DNA from: an uncultured SAR86 cluster bacterium
GTDB taxonomy: Bacteria; Pseudomonadota; Gammaproteobacteria; Magnimaribacterales; D2472
Reading direction: 5' to 3'
Assembly: GCA_902515775.1 (NCBI GenBank)
Contig: CABXVU010000014.1
Span: 1 to 33,547 of the forward strand
Length of the DNA: 33,547 bases
The translations under genes were made by a program, and so were the position numbers. Under the pieces are notes generated by a model. The model worked only from the letters and a program-made list of their open reading frames with translations, searched no databases and had not been told where the DNA came from. This document shows, piece by piece, positions 1 through 8,410 of this stretch. Within the stretch, counting starts at the first letter, position 1; each line of letters starts with the position of its first letter.

Positions 1-468
1 ATTCATAATCTTGATAAAGCTCTAAAGGCTGATAGCTCGTCTAGTGCTTTTGGAGCATTTTTAGGGTGTGCACCTGTTACAAGCTATGTTGAGAGCTCAG
101 CAGGAGTTGAGGCTGGAGGAAGGACTGGGTTAACCGCTGTAACCGTCGGTTTTTTATTCTTAATCGCAGTATTTTTCTCACCTTTAGCAAGCATAATTCC
201 AGCTCATGCAACTGCAGGGGCACTAATATATGTTGCTATATTGATGATGAGCGGAATGGAAAAACTAAACTGGTCAGATTCTTCTGAGCTTCTACCAGCA
301 CTAATAATTATTGTAATGATCCCTTTAACTTTTTCTATTGCAAATGGAATTGCTCTTGGGTTTATATCTTATGTAGTTTTAAAAATTGCATCTGGTCAAC
401 TTAAAAAAATATCTTCGGGAGCATGGTTTTTAACTATGATTTTTCTATCTAAATTTTTATTTTTATAA
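1..468 (+). CDS. AzgA-type (NCS2) purine permease, C-terminal part, 5' end outside window
   Basis: The reading frame is open from base 1 to TAA at 466-468, giving 155 residues of the C-terminus of an inner-membrane nucleobase transporter. The segment TSYVESSAGVEAGGRTGLTA is the conserved stretch of the AzgA branch of NCS2 permeases (adenine/guanine/hypoxanthine-proton symport). Four hydrophobic segments follow: GFLFLIAVFFSPLA, AGALIYVAILMM, LLPALIIIVMIPLTF and FISYVVLKIA. The tail is short and hydrophobic (WFLTMIFLSKFLFL). The gene converges on guaB with only 8 bases between stop codons, so purine uptake and GMP synthesis genes sit side by side. The family call is solid; the exact purine transported cannot be read from this fragment. 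Confidence 0.85.
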   Translation: MHNLDKALKADSSSSAFGAFLGCAPVTSYVESSAGVEAGGRTGLTAVTVGFLFLIAVFFSPLASIIPAHATAGALIYVAILMMSGMEKLNWSDSSELLPALIIIVMIPLTFSIANGIALGFISYVVLKIASGQLKKISSGAWFLTMIFLSKFLFL

Positions 469-474
469 AAATTT
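451..474. terminator. AT-only hairpin between convergent stops
   Basis: Arms AAATTTTTAT (451-460) and ATAAAAATTT (465-474) pair perfectly across TTTT. The hairpin spans the permease stop and reaches the 3' side of guaB. It has no G-C pair, so it is at best a weak terminator and may be a by-product of base composition. Confidence 0.25.
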
Positions 475-476
475 AT

Positions 477-1940
477 TTAACTTCTTTGATAGTTTGGTGC
501 TTCTTTCGTGATCATGACATCATGAACGTGACTTTCGGTAATTCCAGCATTTGTAATTTCAACAAATTGAGTATCATTGTGCATTTCTTCGATTGATTTA
601 CATCCAACGTATCCCATACTCTGTCTGATGCCTCCAATTAACTGATCAATAACATTTACAACCCAGCCCTTAAATGGAACCCTGCCTTCAACACCTTCTG
701 GGACCATTTTTTCAGTGCTCACTCCATCTTGAGAGTATCTATTTAAATCGTTTCTTTCAGACATGGCGCCAATTGAACCCATCCCTCTGTATGTCTTAAA
801 ACTTCGGCCCTGAAAAAGCTCCAACTCACCAGGGGCCTCTTCAGTTCCAGCGAATATTCCTCCCAACATCACAGCATTTGCCCCGGCTGCAATTGCTTTG
901 GCTATGTCTCCTGAAAATCTAATGCCTCCATCTGCAATTAAGGGGATATTATTGGATTTAAGCTTTTCCTTTATAGAAAGAATCGCGGTGATCTGAGGAA
1001 CTCCAATGCCCGCAATAATTCTAGTTGTACAGATTGATCCAGGACCCATTCCAATTTTAACTGAATCCACTCCAGCATCTATTAACGCTTCAGCTCCTTC
1101 TGGGGTAGCTACATTACCACCCATAACATCTATTTCAGGGAATTTATTTTTTATATTCCTAATTGTTTCTAATACATTTTTCGAGTGTCCATGGGCACTG
1201 TCGATAACAAATAAATCAACGCCTGCATTTGATAATGCTAACGCCCTCTCTAAAGTATCGCCTCCAGTCCCAAGAGCAGCTCCAACTTGCAATTGTCCTC
1301 TTGGATCTTTTGTTGCAAACGGATGTTCTGCAGATTTATCAATGTCCTTCATTGTCACAAGGCCAGTTAATGAGTCTTCTTCGTTAATAACAAGAATTTT
1401 TTCAATTCGATTGTTATACATTAATTTCTTTACATCTTCTTGATCAAAACCTTCTTTAACAGTTATTAGTTTTTCTCTTGGAGTCATTATCGAGGAAACT
1501 AAAGCGGATAAATCCTCAGCGTATCTAAAATCTCTTCTAGTCACGATTCCCATTAACTTTCCGTCATCAACAACAGGCATTCCAGAAATACTGAGTTCGT
1601 TAGTTAACTTCATTAACTCATCAATAGTTTTGGTTGATCTAATGGTTGTAGGATCTCGGACTACACCACTCTCATATTTTTTAACAGTTTTAATCTCTAA
1701 AGCCTGATCTTCAATGGTATTGTTTTTATGAATAATTCCGATTCCGCCGTTTTCAGCCAACGCGATTGCCATTGCAGCCTCTGTTACGGTATCCATTGCA
1801 GCTGAGACAAGTGGAATTTTTAGGGAAATATTTTTTGAAACTTTTGTTTCTAGTTGAGCTTGAGCAGGAAGGAAGTCTGTATACCTTGGCAGAAGTAATA
1901 CATCATCGAAGGTTAGAGCTTTATATTTGATCTTTTCCAT
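477..1940 (-). CDS. guaB: Inosine-5'-monophosphate dehydrogenase
   Basis: 487 residues, the normal bacterial length. It catalyses NAD-dependent oxidation of IMP to XMP, the committed step of GMP synthesis, in the cytoplasm. The N-terminus [12 protein letters not shown] is the classic start of the (beta/alpha)8 barrel. A tandem CBS (Bateman) module occupies about residues 95-205 ([19 protein letters not shown], then [19 protein letters not shown]). The catalytic loop GPGSICTTR places the thioimidate Cys at C304, and the flap region [10 protein letters not shown] follows. guaA is not adjacent. The gene lies 79 nt downstream of phhB and may be read through from fumC-phhB. However, a TATAAT sits 5 nt before the ATG and there is no Shine-Dalgarno sequence, hinting at its own, possibly leaderless, transcript. 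Confidence 0.97.
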   Translation of the reverse strand: MEKIKYKALTFDDVLLLPRYTDFLPAQAQLETKVSKNISLKIPLVSAAMDTVTEAAMAIALAENGGIGIIHKNNTIEDQALEIKTVKKYESGVVRDPTTIRSTKTIDELMKLTNELSISGMPVVDDGKLMGIVTRRDFRYAEDLSALVSSIMTPREKLITVKEGFDQEDVKKLMYNNRIEKILVINEEDSLTGLVTMKDIDKSAEHPFATKDPRGQLQVGAALGTGGDTLERALALSNAGVDLFVIDSAHGHSKNVLETIRNIKNKFPEIDVMGGNVATPEGAEALIDAGVDSVKIGMGPGSICTTRIIAGIGVPQITAILSIKEKLKSNNIPLIADGGIRFSGDIAKAIAAGANAVMLGGIFAGTEEAPGELELFQGRSFKTYRGMGSIGAMSERNDLNRYSQDGVSTEKMVPEGVEGRVPFKGWVVNVIDQLIGGIRQSMGYVGCKSIEEMHNDTQFVEITNAGITESHVHDVMITKEAPNYQRS

Positions 1941-1945
1941 AACAG

Positions 1946-1951
1946 ATTATA
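1946..1951 (-). promoter_or_regulatory. Candidate -10 box of guaB
   Basis: On the minus strand TATAAT ends 5 nt before the guaB ATG (A at 1940). A start site 6-7 nt downstream would fall on or next to the start codon. No convincing -35 is visible at 16-18 nt spacing, only a T-run. A 7-bp inverted repeat (1939-1945 and 1959-1965, ATAACAG/CTGTTAT) brackets the box and touches the start codon. Confidence 0.4.
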
Positions 1952-2019
1952 ACTCATGCTGTTATTGAAAAAAAGACAGTTAATCTTTGACTAAATTAAA
2001 TTACTTATTTTAAAGTTTA

Positions 2020-2367
2020 TTATTGCTCAACAGTTAAAAAAATTTCATCTGATTTAGCTGCACAAATAAAGTCATTCATATGAAGACCCTCTATTTTGTG
2101 CGACCACCACTCTAAACTTACTTTGCCCCACTCAACAGTAATTTTTGGATGATGATCTTCAGATTCTGAAAGCTCTGCAATTAAATTCACAAAATTTAGT
2201 GTTGTAGCATAATTGCTAAAGTTAAATGTTTTCGATAATTTAGAAGTATCGGATCTATCTATTAACCAGCCTTCGAGATCTTTGAGAAGATCATTTTGCT
2301 TTTCATCAGGAACTAGTGGGGCTCCCAACTCACAAGCAGTACATTTCTTTTCTAACAAACTTCTCAT
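2020..2367 (-). CDS. phhB: 4a-hydroxytetrahydrobiopterin dehydratase (pterin-4a-carbinolamine dehydratase)
   Basis: 115 residues, typical for the PhhB/DCoH family. The enzyme dehydrates 4a-hydroxytetrahydropterin so that the cofactor of phenylalanine hydroxylase can be recycled. The family signature is intact: EDHHPKITVEW (H72, H73) followed by WWSHKIEGLHMNDF (H90), which supplies the three active-site histidines. The N-terminal CxxC (KKCTAC) is common in bacterial members. The ATG overlaps the fumC stop in an ATGA arrangement (2364-2367), implying translational coupling. No phenylalanine hydroxylase is present in the window, so the partner enzyme must lie elsewhere or the protein serves another pterin role. 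Confidence 0.92.
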   Translation of the reverse strand: MRSLLEKKCTACELGAPLVPDEKQNDLLKDLEGWLIDRSDTSKLSKTFNFSNYATTLNFVNLIAELSESEDHHPKITVEWGKVSLEWWSHKIEGLHMNDFICAAKSDEIFLTVEQ

Positions 2368-3749
2368 ACTCCACCCTTAGTTAATTTTGCTGGATTTAAT
2401 AATACTTTTAATTTAGAAACAGGTAGTCCGGTCTCCTCATGAGCAACATCAACGATTGATCTTTTTTCATTGTATGCCTTCTTAGCGATATGGGCTGCTT
2501 TTTCATATCCAATTTCTCTATTTAACGCTGTAACCAAAATAGGATTCATTCCTAAAGATTCTGCAATATTCTTTTTATTAACCTTAAAAGTTTTAATAGC
2601 TTTATTTGCCAAAACAGGCATTGAGTTAGACATTAAACTTATGCTTTTAAGCAAGTTGTACGCAATAACTGGAAGCATTACATTTAATTGAAAATTTCCA
2701 GACTGACTTGCAATTGAAACAGTAACGTCATTCCCTATTACGTCTGCACAAGCCATAGCCACTGCTTCAGGTATTACTGGATTGACTTTGCCTGGCATGA
2801 TACTACTTCCAGGCTGTAAAGCTTCAAGTTCTATTTCTCCTAATCCTGTCAGTGGGCCACTATTCATCCATCGCAAATCATTAGATATTTTGGTTAGAAC
2901 TAAGCTGAGATTTTTAACACTTGAGGATAGTTGCGCAGCAGAGTCTTGCGCACTAAGAGATTTAAAATAATTCGACGAAGTTTTTACCTTAAGCTTTGAT
3001 ATTTTACTGACTTCTGAAGCAAAAACTTTTCCAAAATCTCTATGTGCATTTACACCAGTTCCAATTGCAGTTCCTCCCTGAGGAAGAGAAGATATATCTT
3101 TTAATGCAGATTTAAGCGATGCCCTGCAAGATTTTAATTGAGAGCTCCACCCTGATAATTCTTGAGAAAAGTCTATAGGCATAGCGTCCATTAGATGTGT
3201 TCTCCCAGTTTTAATTTGGCCTTTTAAAGTTAAAGCCTTTTTATCAACTGTCTTTATTAAAAGCTCTAATGATGGCAGTAATTGATGATGGCAATCTAAT
3301 AAAGCAGAAATACAAATCGCAGTTGGAATAACGTCATTACTGCTTTGACTCATGTTTACATGGTCATTTGCATTGATTTTAATTCGAGCTTTCTTAGAGG
3401 CTAAATTAGAAATTACTTCATTTGCATTCATGTTGGTGCTAGTACCAGAGCCTGTTTGGAATACGTCAAGCGGAAATTGATTGTCATGTGTGCCTGACAT
3501 AACCTCCTTTGCAGCAATCTTTATTGCCTCAGCTTTCCTTGCATCAAGTAATTTAAGTTTTTGATTAGATGAAGCTGCAGCAAATTTGATTATACCTAAG
3601 GCTTCTATGAAGCTTCTACCAAATGGGAACGCAAATTTGATTCCACTGATCTTAAAATTTTCTAAAGCGCGCTGTGTTTGAGCTCCCCAAAGTGCGTCAT
3701 AAGGAACTTTAACTTCACCCATTGTGTCTTTTTCAATTCTGTATTTCAT
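2364..3749 (-). CDS. fumC: Class II fumarate hydratase
   Basis: 461 residues, full length for the fumarase/aspartase superfamily. It converts fumarate to L-malate in the TCA cycle. Visible signatures are SGTSTNMNANEVISN (about residues 101-115), SSNDVIPT, GRTHLMDAMP with the catalytic-region His at H185, and the superfamily loop GSSIMPGKVNP (314-324). The MPGK form favours fumarase over aspartase (usually MPAK). The following VIPEA resembles the second class II fumarase (FumC2) of pseudomonads as I remember it. The start has a good ribosome site (GGAG, 6 nt before ATG). It is the first gene of a fumC-phhB unit and diverges from the aldolase gene across only 48 bases. Confidence 0.93.
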   Translation of the reverse strand: MKYRIEKDTMGEVKVPYDALWGAQTQRALENFKISGIKFAFPFGRSFIEALGIIKFAAASSNQKLKLLDARKAEAIKIAAKEVMSGTHDNQFPLDVFQTGSGTSTNMNANEVISNLASKKARIKINANDHVNMSQSSNDVIPTAICISALLDCHHQLLPSLELLIKTVDKKALTLKGQIKTGRTHLMDAMPIDFSQELSGWSSQLKSCRASLKSALKDISSLPQGGTAIGTGVNAHRDFGKVFASEVSKISKLKVKTSSNYFKSLSAQDSAAQLSSSVKNLSLVLTKISNDLRWMNSGPLTGLGEIELEALQPGSSIMPGKVNPVIPEAVAMACADVIGNDVTVSIASQSGNFQLNVMLPVIAYNLLKSISLMSNSMPVLANKAIKTFKVNKKNIAESLGMNPILVTALNREIGYEKAAHIAKKAYNEKRSIVDVAHEETGLPVSKLKVLLNPAKLTKGGV

Positions 3750-3797
3750 ATTAGCTCCATAATTCGGTAAACTATTTTACACTTTAAGGAATTCATT

Positions 3798-4610
3798 ATG
3801 GCAAAAGTTGTACCAATTAGCATCGATATTAACAAAGGTAAGCTTCCTCAAAAACCGAAAGGCATAAATGAAATGGTTGAATACTCAACTATTGAGGAAA
3901 AAAGAAGGCATGAGCTTGAGAAACTCACTGCAGGATTTAGGTTGTTTTCATATTTTGGATATGATGAGGGAGTTGCGGGTCACATTACTGTCCGAGATCC
4001 TGAATTTTCTGACCATTTCTGGGTTAATCCAATTGGAGTTCACTTTGGTCAAATAAAGGTCTCAGATTTATTATTAGTTAATCATGAGGGAGACATTGTT
4101 CAAGGTGATAGATCTGTGAACATTGCTGCCTTCACCATCCATTCTAGGCTTCACATGGCAAGACCTGATGTAAATGCGGCAGCTCATTCTCATTCAATGT
4201 ATGGTAAAACTTTTGCAACTCTTGGAAAACTTCTTGATCCTATTTCTCAAGATTCATGTGCTTTTTATGAGAGACAAGCAATTTACGATGATTTTTCTGG
4301 TGTCTCAGATGACACAAGTGAAGGTGAAAGAATAGCTAACGCACTCGGAGACAAACAGGTACTTATAATGCAAAATCATGGAATTTTGTCCACAGGCTCT
4401 TCTATAGATATAGCTCTCTGGTATTTCTTTTCTTTGGAGAGGTGTTGTCAATCACAGTTAATGGCTGAGGCAGCAGGGAAACCGACTTTAATTCCCCATG
4501 AAACTGCCGTTAAAACAAGAGATTTTATAGCCAATGAGCTTGCTGCATGGGCAAGTTTCCAGCCGCTATACGATATGATTACTCAAAAAGAACCTGATTT
4601 ATTCGAGTAA
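3798..4610 (+). CDS. Class II aldolase/adducin family protein
   Basis: 270 residues; one aldolase_II domain from about residue 35 to 245. Members are zinc-dependent aldolases, epimerases or decarboxylases acting on sugar phosphates and related hydroxy-acids; the substrate here is not readable. The metal-binding histidines are visible in HSHSMYGKTFA (H130, H132) and QNHG (H194). At the position where fuculose-phosphate aldolase carries its acid Glu, the sequence reads NIAAFTIHSRLH. This pattern is common in the large uncharacterised adducin-like branch, so retro-aldol chemistry should not be assumed. A Shine-Dalgarno AAGGA lies 7 nt before the ATG. The 3' end overlaps that of the dioxygenase gene by 28 bases on the opposite strand. 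Confidence 0.85.
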   Translation: MAKVVPISIDINKGKLPQKPKGINEMVEYSTIEEKRRHELEKLTAGFRLFSYFGYDEGVAGHITVRDPEFSDHFWVNPIGVHFGQIKVSDLLLVNHEGDIVQGDRSVNIAAFTIHSRLHMARPDVNAAAHSHSMYGKTFATLGKLLDPISQDSCAFYERQAIYDDFSGVSDDTSEGERIANALGDKQVLIMQNHGILSTGSSIDIALWYFFSLERCCQSQLMAEAAGKPTLIPHETAVKTRDFIANELAAWASFQPLYDMITQKEPDLFE

Positions 4611-5476
4611 TAATCGGCGAGTGAATCTCCCATTTCTATGTGATGAAACCAATCGAAATGGCTAATTGATGCGCCACAATCTACATTTTTTGCAGAACGC
4701 GAATATATTAAATCATGTAATGAGACAGTTCGCGTTTCCGTGCTAATTCGAACTAAGCCAGTTCTATTTGGTATAGAGCAATGTAAATGCGCGCCTGAGA
4801 AAGCCATAATATCGCCTGGATTTATGATGACTGGCACTGCTTCATTTTGTGCCGGAGGAGTTATGCACTGAGGTAGCATAGGGTAATCCTTACTCTTTTC
4901 ACTCTTGAGGTCCTTGATTAGTTCTCTGTAACTCCATTCAGCACTTGAGTTTTGTACTGGTGAATTCCACAGCGCCGGAAAGATTCCGATCGTTCGGTCG
5001 GCTGTTACAGGCCATACAGGTGCCCACCAATTTATTTGTGAATGAACATTTGATCCCCATGTATCTCGATGTGCAGGCAAGTCACGCATGTATCGACTTT
5101 GTGAAGCTTTATTTGATGGCTGAAAACGCAACTTAAAGTGATCAAAAAATAGTGCAGAAATATCGACACCTGCTTCTAGTAATACTTTCTTGTAGAGTCT
5201 TGAAACCTCATCATTTTCTCTAACAAATCGACGAGCGGCGCTTGCACGATGTCGAAATTCTTTGGATCCCAGAAACGATTCAGCTGAACAAGGATCGCTT
5301 GATGCGATTTCTCTAATGGTAATTTCACGAAGAAATTGAACAAGTTCATGCATCGCTGGAAGAGAGCGATAAATTAATATGGCGCCAGAAAATATTGCTT
5401 TGGCACGATCGTGATCATTCTCCGAAGAAGTCCTGTACCTTAAGTCAAGCCTCTTAGGCAAACGTGATTCCTTCAA
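4583..5476 (-). CDS. 2-oxoglutarate/Fe(II)-dependent dioxygenase, phytanoyl-CoA dioxygenase-like
   Basis: 297 residues. The cupin-type oxygenase core shows the iron triad: H136-x-D138 in AHRDTWGSN, and a distal His in SGAHLHCSIPN (H230 or H232). R243 in GLVRIST is placed to bind 2-oxoglutarate. The window INPGDIMAFSGAHLH is characteristic of phytanoyl-CoA dioxygenase-like enzymes, which hydroxylate small molecules; the substrate is unknown. The start is a TTG without a clear ribosome site, and the next Met is at residue 42, so the 5' end is uncertain. Base composition is visibly higher in G+C than neighbouring genes (several 60-base lines reach 45-50%), and Arg codons of the CGN type are frequent. 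This suggests recent acquisition. It converges on the aldolase gene. Confidence 0.78.
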   Translation of the reverse strand: MKESRLPKRLDLRYRTSSENDHDRAKAIFSGAILIYRSLPAMHELVQFLREITIREIASSDPCSAESFLGSKEFRHRASAARRFVRENDEVSRLYKKVLLEAGVDISALFFDHFKLRFQPSNKASQSRYMRDLPAHRDTWGSNVHSQINWWAPVWPVTADRTIGIFPALWNSPVQNSSAEWSYRELIKDLKSEKSKDYPMLPQCITPPAQNEAVPVIINPGDIMAFSGAHLHCSIPNRTGLVRISTETRTVSLHDLIYSRSAKNVDCGASISHFDWFHHIEMGDSLADYYSNKSGSF

Positions 5477-5510
5477 AGCTTAATTCAACCAGAATCGTGA
5501 TCAATTAAAA

Positions 5511-6932
5511 CTAGTTTCCTAATATTGCTTTTGTCTCAAGGCATTCATTAAGCCCGCTTAATCCGTGCTCTCTTCCATTTCCAGAAGTCTTAAAACCTCC
5601 AAATGGAGCTGCAGGTCCTGTATTTCCTCTATTAATACTTATCTGGCCAGCTCTGATTCTTCTTGCAACATCCTTAGCATGACTTTCGTTTCCGGACTGA
5701 ACGTATCCAGCTAATCCGTACTCTGTATCGTTTGCAATATCAATTGCTTCGTCTTCTGTCTCATATTTTAAAATACTTAAAACAGGTCCAAATATTTCTT
5801 CTCTAGCAATGGTCATATCGTTAGTGACATCTGCAAAGACTGTAGGTTTTACAAAATAACCCTCTGAAATTCCATCTGGACGCCCTAACCCGCCTGCAAC
5901 AAGTCTTGCACCTTCATCAATCCCTATCTGGATCAATCTTTGAACTTTTTCATACTGAGCTTTATTCGAAATTGGTCCGATTTTAACTCCCTCATCTTCA
6001 GGAGAGCCTACTACAGTAGAATTTGCAACTTGAACTGCAGCCTCTACTGCTTTGTCATAATTTTTTGATGAAACTAACATTCTTGTTGGGGCATTACAGG
6101 ATTGACCAGTATTCATAAAGCAATGATTTGCCCCAGCTCCTGCTGCTTTTTCAATATCGGCATCGTCTAAAATAATATTTGCTGATTTACCACCAAGCTC
6201 TTGTGCAACTCTTTTAACAGTTGGAGCAGAAGCGATTGCCACAGCTACTCCAGCTCTAGTAGAACCAGTGAAGTGCATCATATCAATGTCTTGATGTTCA
6301 GAAAGGGCGGCACCAACAATTGGTCCCATCCCGTTAACAAGATTAAAAACTCCAGCAGGTACTTTTGCAGCATCCAAAATTTCAGTAAATATAATCCCGC
6401 AAAACGGAGTTATCTCGCTTGGCTTTAAAACCATGGTACAACCTGATGCAATTGCTGAAGCAACCTTTGTACACATTTGATTCATGGGCCAATTCCACGG
6501 AGTTATCATTCCAATAACTCCAATAGGCTCCTTTCTTATGATGTATTCATTTTCAGTTGTTTCAAAATCAAATGTCTTTAATACCTCTAATGTATCTTTA
6601 AAATGTGAAAGGCCTGAAGTGACTTGTGCTACGTTGGATAACCATAATGGTGCTCCCATTTCTGCAGATATTGTTTGTGCCAATTCTTCAGATCTTTTTT
6701 TATACTCTGAAATAATATTTTCAAGCAATGTTACTCTTTCTTCCTTTGACGAAAAACCAAAAGATTTGAATGCTTCTTTTGCAGCAGCTACTGCTAAATC
6801 AATATCTTCTTTGGTACCAGCGGCAATTGATCCAATGATCGATTCATCTGACGGATTAATGACTTCAATAGTTTCAGAGCCCAATGAGTTTACCCATTCA
6901 CCATCAATATAAAATTTGTGCATCTCTTTCAT
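5511..6932 (-). CDS. NAD(P)-dependent aldehyde dehydrogenase
   Basis: 473 residues from the chosen start; it oxidises an aldehyde to the acid in the cytoplasm. Conserved ALDH residues are present: the oxyanion Asn in PWNWP (N147), KPSE for cofactor binding, the general base Glu in ELGGKS (E245) and the nucleophile Cys in GQSCNAPTRM (C279). The GQSCNAPTR form is typical of a broad group of uncharacterised bacterial ALDHs, so the substrate is open. The frame extends 9 codons further upstream, but AGGA lies 8 nt before the ATG at 6932, and FYIDGEWV then falls where ALDHs normally begin. It lies 42 nt after the photolyase gene and before the dioxygenase; all three read on the minus strand. Confidence 0.92.
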   Translation of the reverse strand: MKEMHKFYIDGEWVNSLGSETIEVINPSDESIIGSIAAGTKEDIDLAVAAAKEAFKSFGFSSKEERVTLLENIISEYKKRSEELAQTISAEMGAPLWLSNVAQVTSGLSHFKDTLEVLKTFDFETTENEYIIRKEPIGVIGMITPWNWPMNQMCTKVASAIASGCTMVLKPSEITPFCGIIFTEILDAAKVPAGVFNLVNGMGPIVGAALSEHQDIDMMHFTGSTRAGVAVAIASAPTVKRVAQELGGKSANIILDDADIEKAAGAGANHCFMNTGQSCNAPTRMLVSSKNYDKAVEAAVQVANSTVVGSPEDEGVKIGPISNKAQYEKVQRLIQIGIDEGARLVAGGLGRPDGISEGYFVKPTVFADVTNDMTIAREEIFGPVLSILKYETEDEAIDIANDTEYGLAGYVQSGNESHAKDVARRIRAGQISINRGNTGPAAPFGGFKTSGNGREHGLSGLNECLETKAILGN

Positions 6933-6974
6933 AAAAATTTTCCTATATTTTGATTTCAATTATAACTAAAGAAA

Positions 6975-8396
6975 TTATGCATCTCTAGATGCATTATTTT
7001 CTTTAAAAACCTCAATAGCTCTTAATCTCGAGGACTTTAAATCCAAAATCGGAGAGGGATAACTGAAGCTTGTTAAAAGATCTGTTGTAGGCAAATGAAC
7101 TTCTTTGCTAGAGAGCATATTAAGCTCAGGTATAAATTGTTTGATGAATTTGCCCTCAGGGTCAAAATTGGTGGACTGGGTTATTGGATTAAAAATCCTA
7201 AAATACGGTGCTGCATCTGTTCCAGTTGAAGCACTCCATTGCCAGCCACCATTATTCGATGCAAAGTCACCATCAATTAAATTTTCCATAAAGAATTTTT
7301 CACCTAATCTCCAATCATGGAGCATATTTTTTGTAAAAAACATTGCTACCACCATTCTCAATCTATTATGCATCCAGCCCTCGGCAAGCATCTGTCTTAT
7401 ACCTGCATCAACTATTGGAAAACCAGTATTACCTGAATAGAAAGCCTGTAGCTCTTTTTCTGAGTATCGCCATTCTAGATTCTCAGTATGTGTTTGAAAT
7501 GGTCTATTTTTGCTGACTCTTGGAAAACAATGCATTATGTTTCTATAAAATTCTCTCCAAACTATTTCATCAATCCATTTGCATATACCTTTATTGCCAG
7601 AAGTAAATTCATAATTATTAAGCTTTAAACCCTCTAAAATACATCTTCTTGGAGATAGAATACCTAACGCAAAATATGGAGAGATTCTGCTTGTTCCATC
7701 AAGGACCGGAGAATTTCTTGATTCACTATATGACTCTGCTTTTATACTTAAAAAATTAGAAAGTCTTTCTTGAGCTGCACTTTCACCTGCTGGCCAAAGA
7801 TCCATGTTGACGGAATGGATTCTTACAAATTCTATTTTGGATAAATCACTTTTAATATTAATAGGTTTTTTAATAGAGTGTTTGTAATTGATATCCAAAA
7901 AATCCATTTCAAAATTTTCAATCCATCTTCTTTTAAAGGGAGTGAAAACAGAAAAAGGTTTGCCTTGTCCTGTTTTAAGATATCCTGGTTCATAAATAAC
8001 TTGATCATCAAATCGTGAAATCTTTACATTTTCTTTTTCAAGCATTGTGCAAGATAGCAAATCTCTTTTCGATTCATTAGCTCCAAATTCATTATTCCAA
8101 AAAATTTGTCCAACTTTATTCGAAACTACAAATGAAGATAAATCTTTCGGCAAAGAATCAAAAGATTCAGTCTTAATCGTTATCAATGGGATATTTAATT
8201 TTGATAATGACTTTTCTAGAAGGATTAAATTCTTAATTAGAAACTCGAGCTTTACATTGGATTCATTGTGAGCCTTCCACTGGAGCTGAGAGAATATATA
8301 TATTCCAATAACCTCTTCACAATTATCTAATGCATTACGTAATGCAGGATTGTCATCAATCCTTAAATCTGTTCTAAACCAAACAACACCTTTCAT
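6975..8396 (-). CDS. phrB: Deoxyribodipyrimidine (CPD) photolyase, class I
   Basis: 473 residues. It repairs UV-induced cyclobutane pyrimidine dimers with blue light, using FAD and an antenna chromophore. The N-terminal Rossmann-like antenna domain (VVWFRTDLRIDDNPAL) is followed by the helical FAD domain with TSRISPYFALG, WREFYRNIM, GWMHNRLRM and DGDFASNNGGWQW. The FAD Asn is in NNGGW. The electron-transfer tryptophans align as W309, W362 and W385, a constant offset of three from E. coli W306/W359/W382. The tail TGTDAAPYFRIFNP is nearly identical to E. coli PhrB. It lies only 14 nt downstream of the KdsB-like gene, so it may be transcribed with the sugar cluster. No clear ribosome site is seen. 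Confidence 0.95.
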   Translation of the reverse strand: MKGVVWFRTDLRIDDNPALRNALDNCEEVIGIYIFSQLQWKAHNESNVKLEFLIKNLILLEKSLSKLNIPLITIKTESFDSLPKDLSSFVVSNKVGQIFWNNEFGANESKRDLLSCTMLEKENVKISRFDDQVIYEPGYLKTGQGKPFSVFTPFKRRWIENFEMDFLDINYKHSIKKPINIKSDLSKIEFVRIHSVNMDLWPAGESAAQERLSNFLSIKAESYSESRNSPVLDGTSRISPYFALGILSPRRCILEGLKLNNYEFTSGNKGICKWIDEIVWREFYRNIMHCFPRVSKNRPFQTHTENLEWRYSEKELQAFYSGNTGFPIVDAGIRQMLAEGWMHNRLRMVVAMFFTKNMLHDWRLGEKFFMENLIDGDFASNNGGWQWSASTGTDAAPYFRIFNPITQSTNFDPEGKFIKQFIPELNMLSSKEVHLPTTDLLTSFSYPSPILDLKSSRLRAIEVFKENNASRDA

Positions 8397-8410
8397 AAGA
8401 TAGAATTCTA

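Noticed and set aside
1006-1443. 145-codon open frame antisense to guaB
   Set aside because: It lies wholly within a full-length, motif-complete guaB; its own sequence shows no family.
2364-3749. Aspartase instead of fumarase
   Set aside because: The loop reads MPGK rather than the MPAK usual in aspartases, and the rest fits class II fumarases.
3767-3780. Inverted repeat GTAAA/TTTAC between fumC and the aldolase gene
   Set aside because: Five-base AT-rich arms are expected by chance in this composition.
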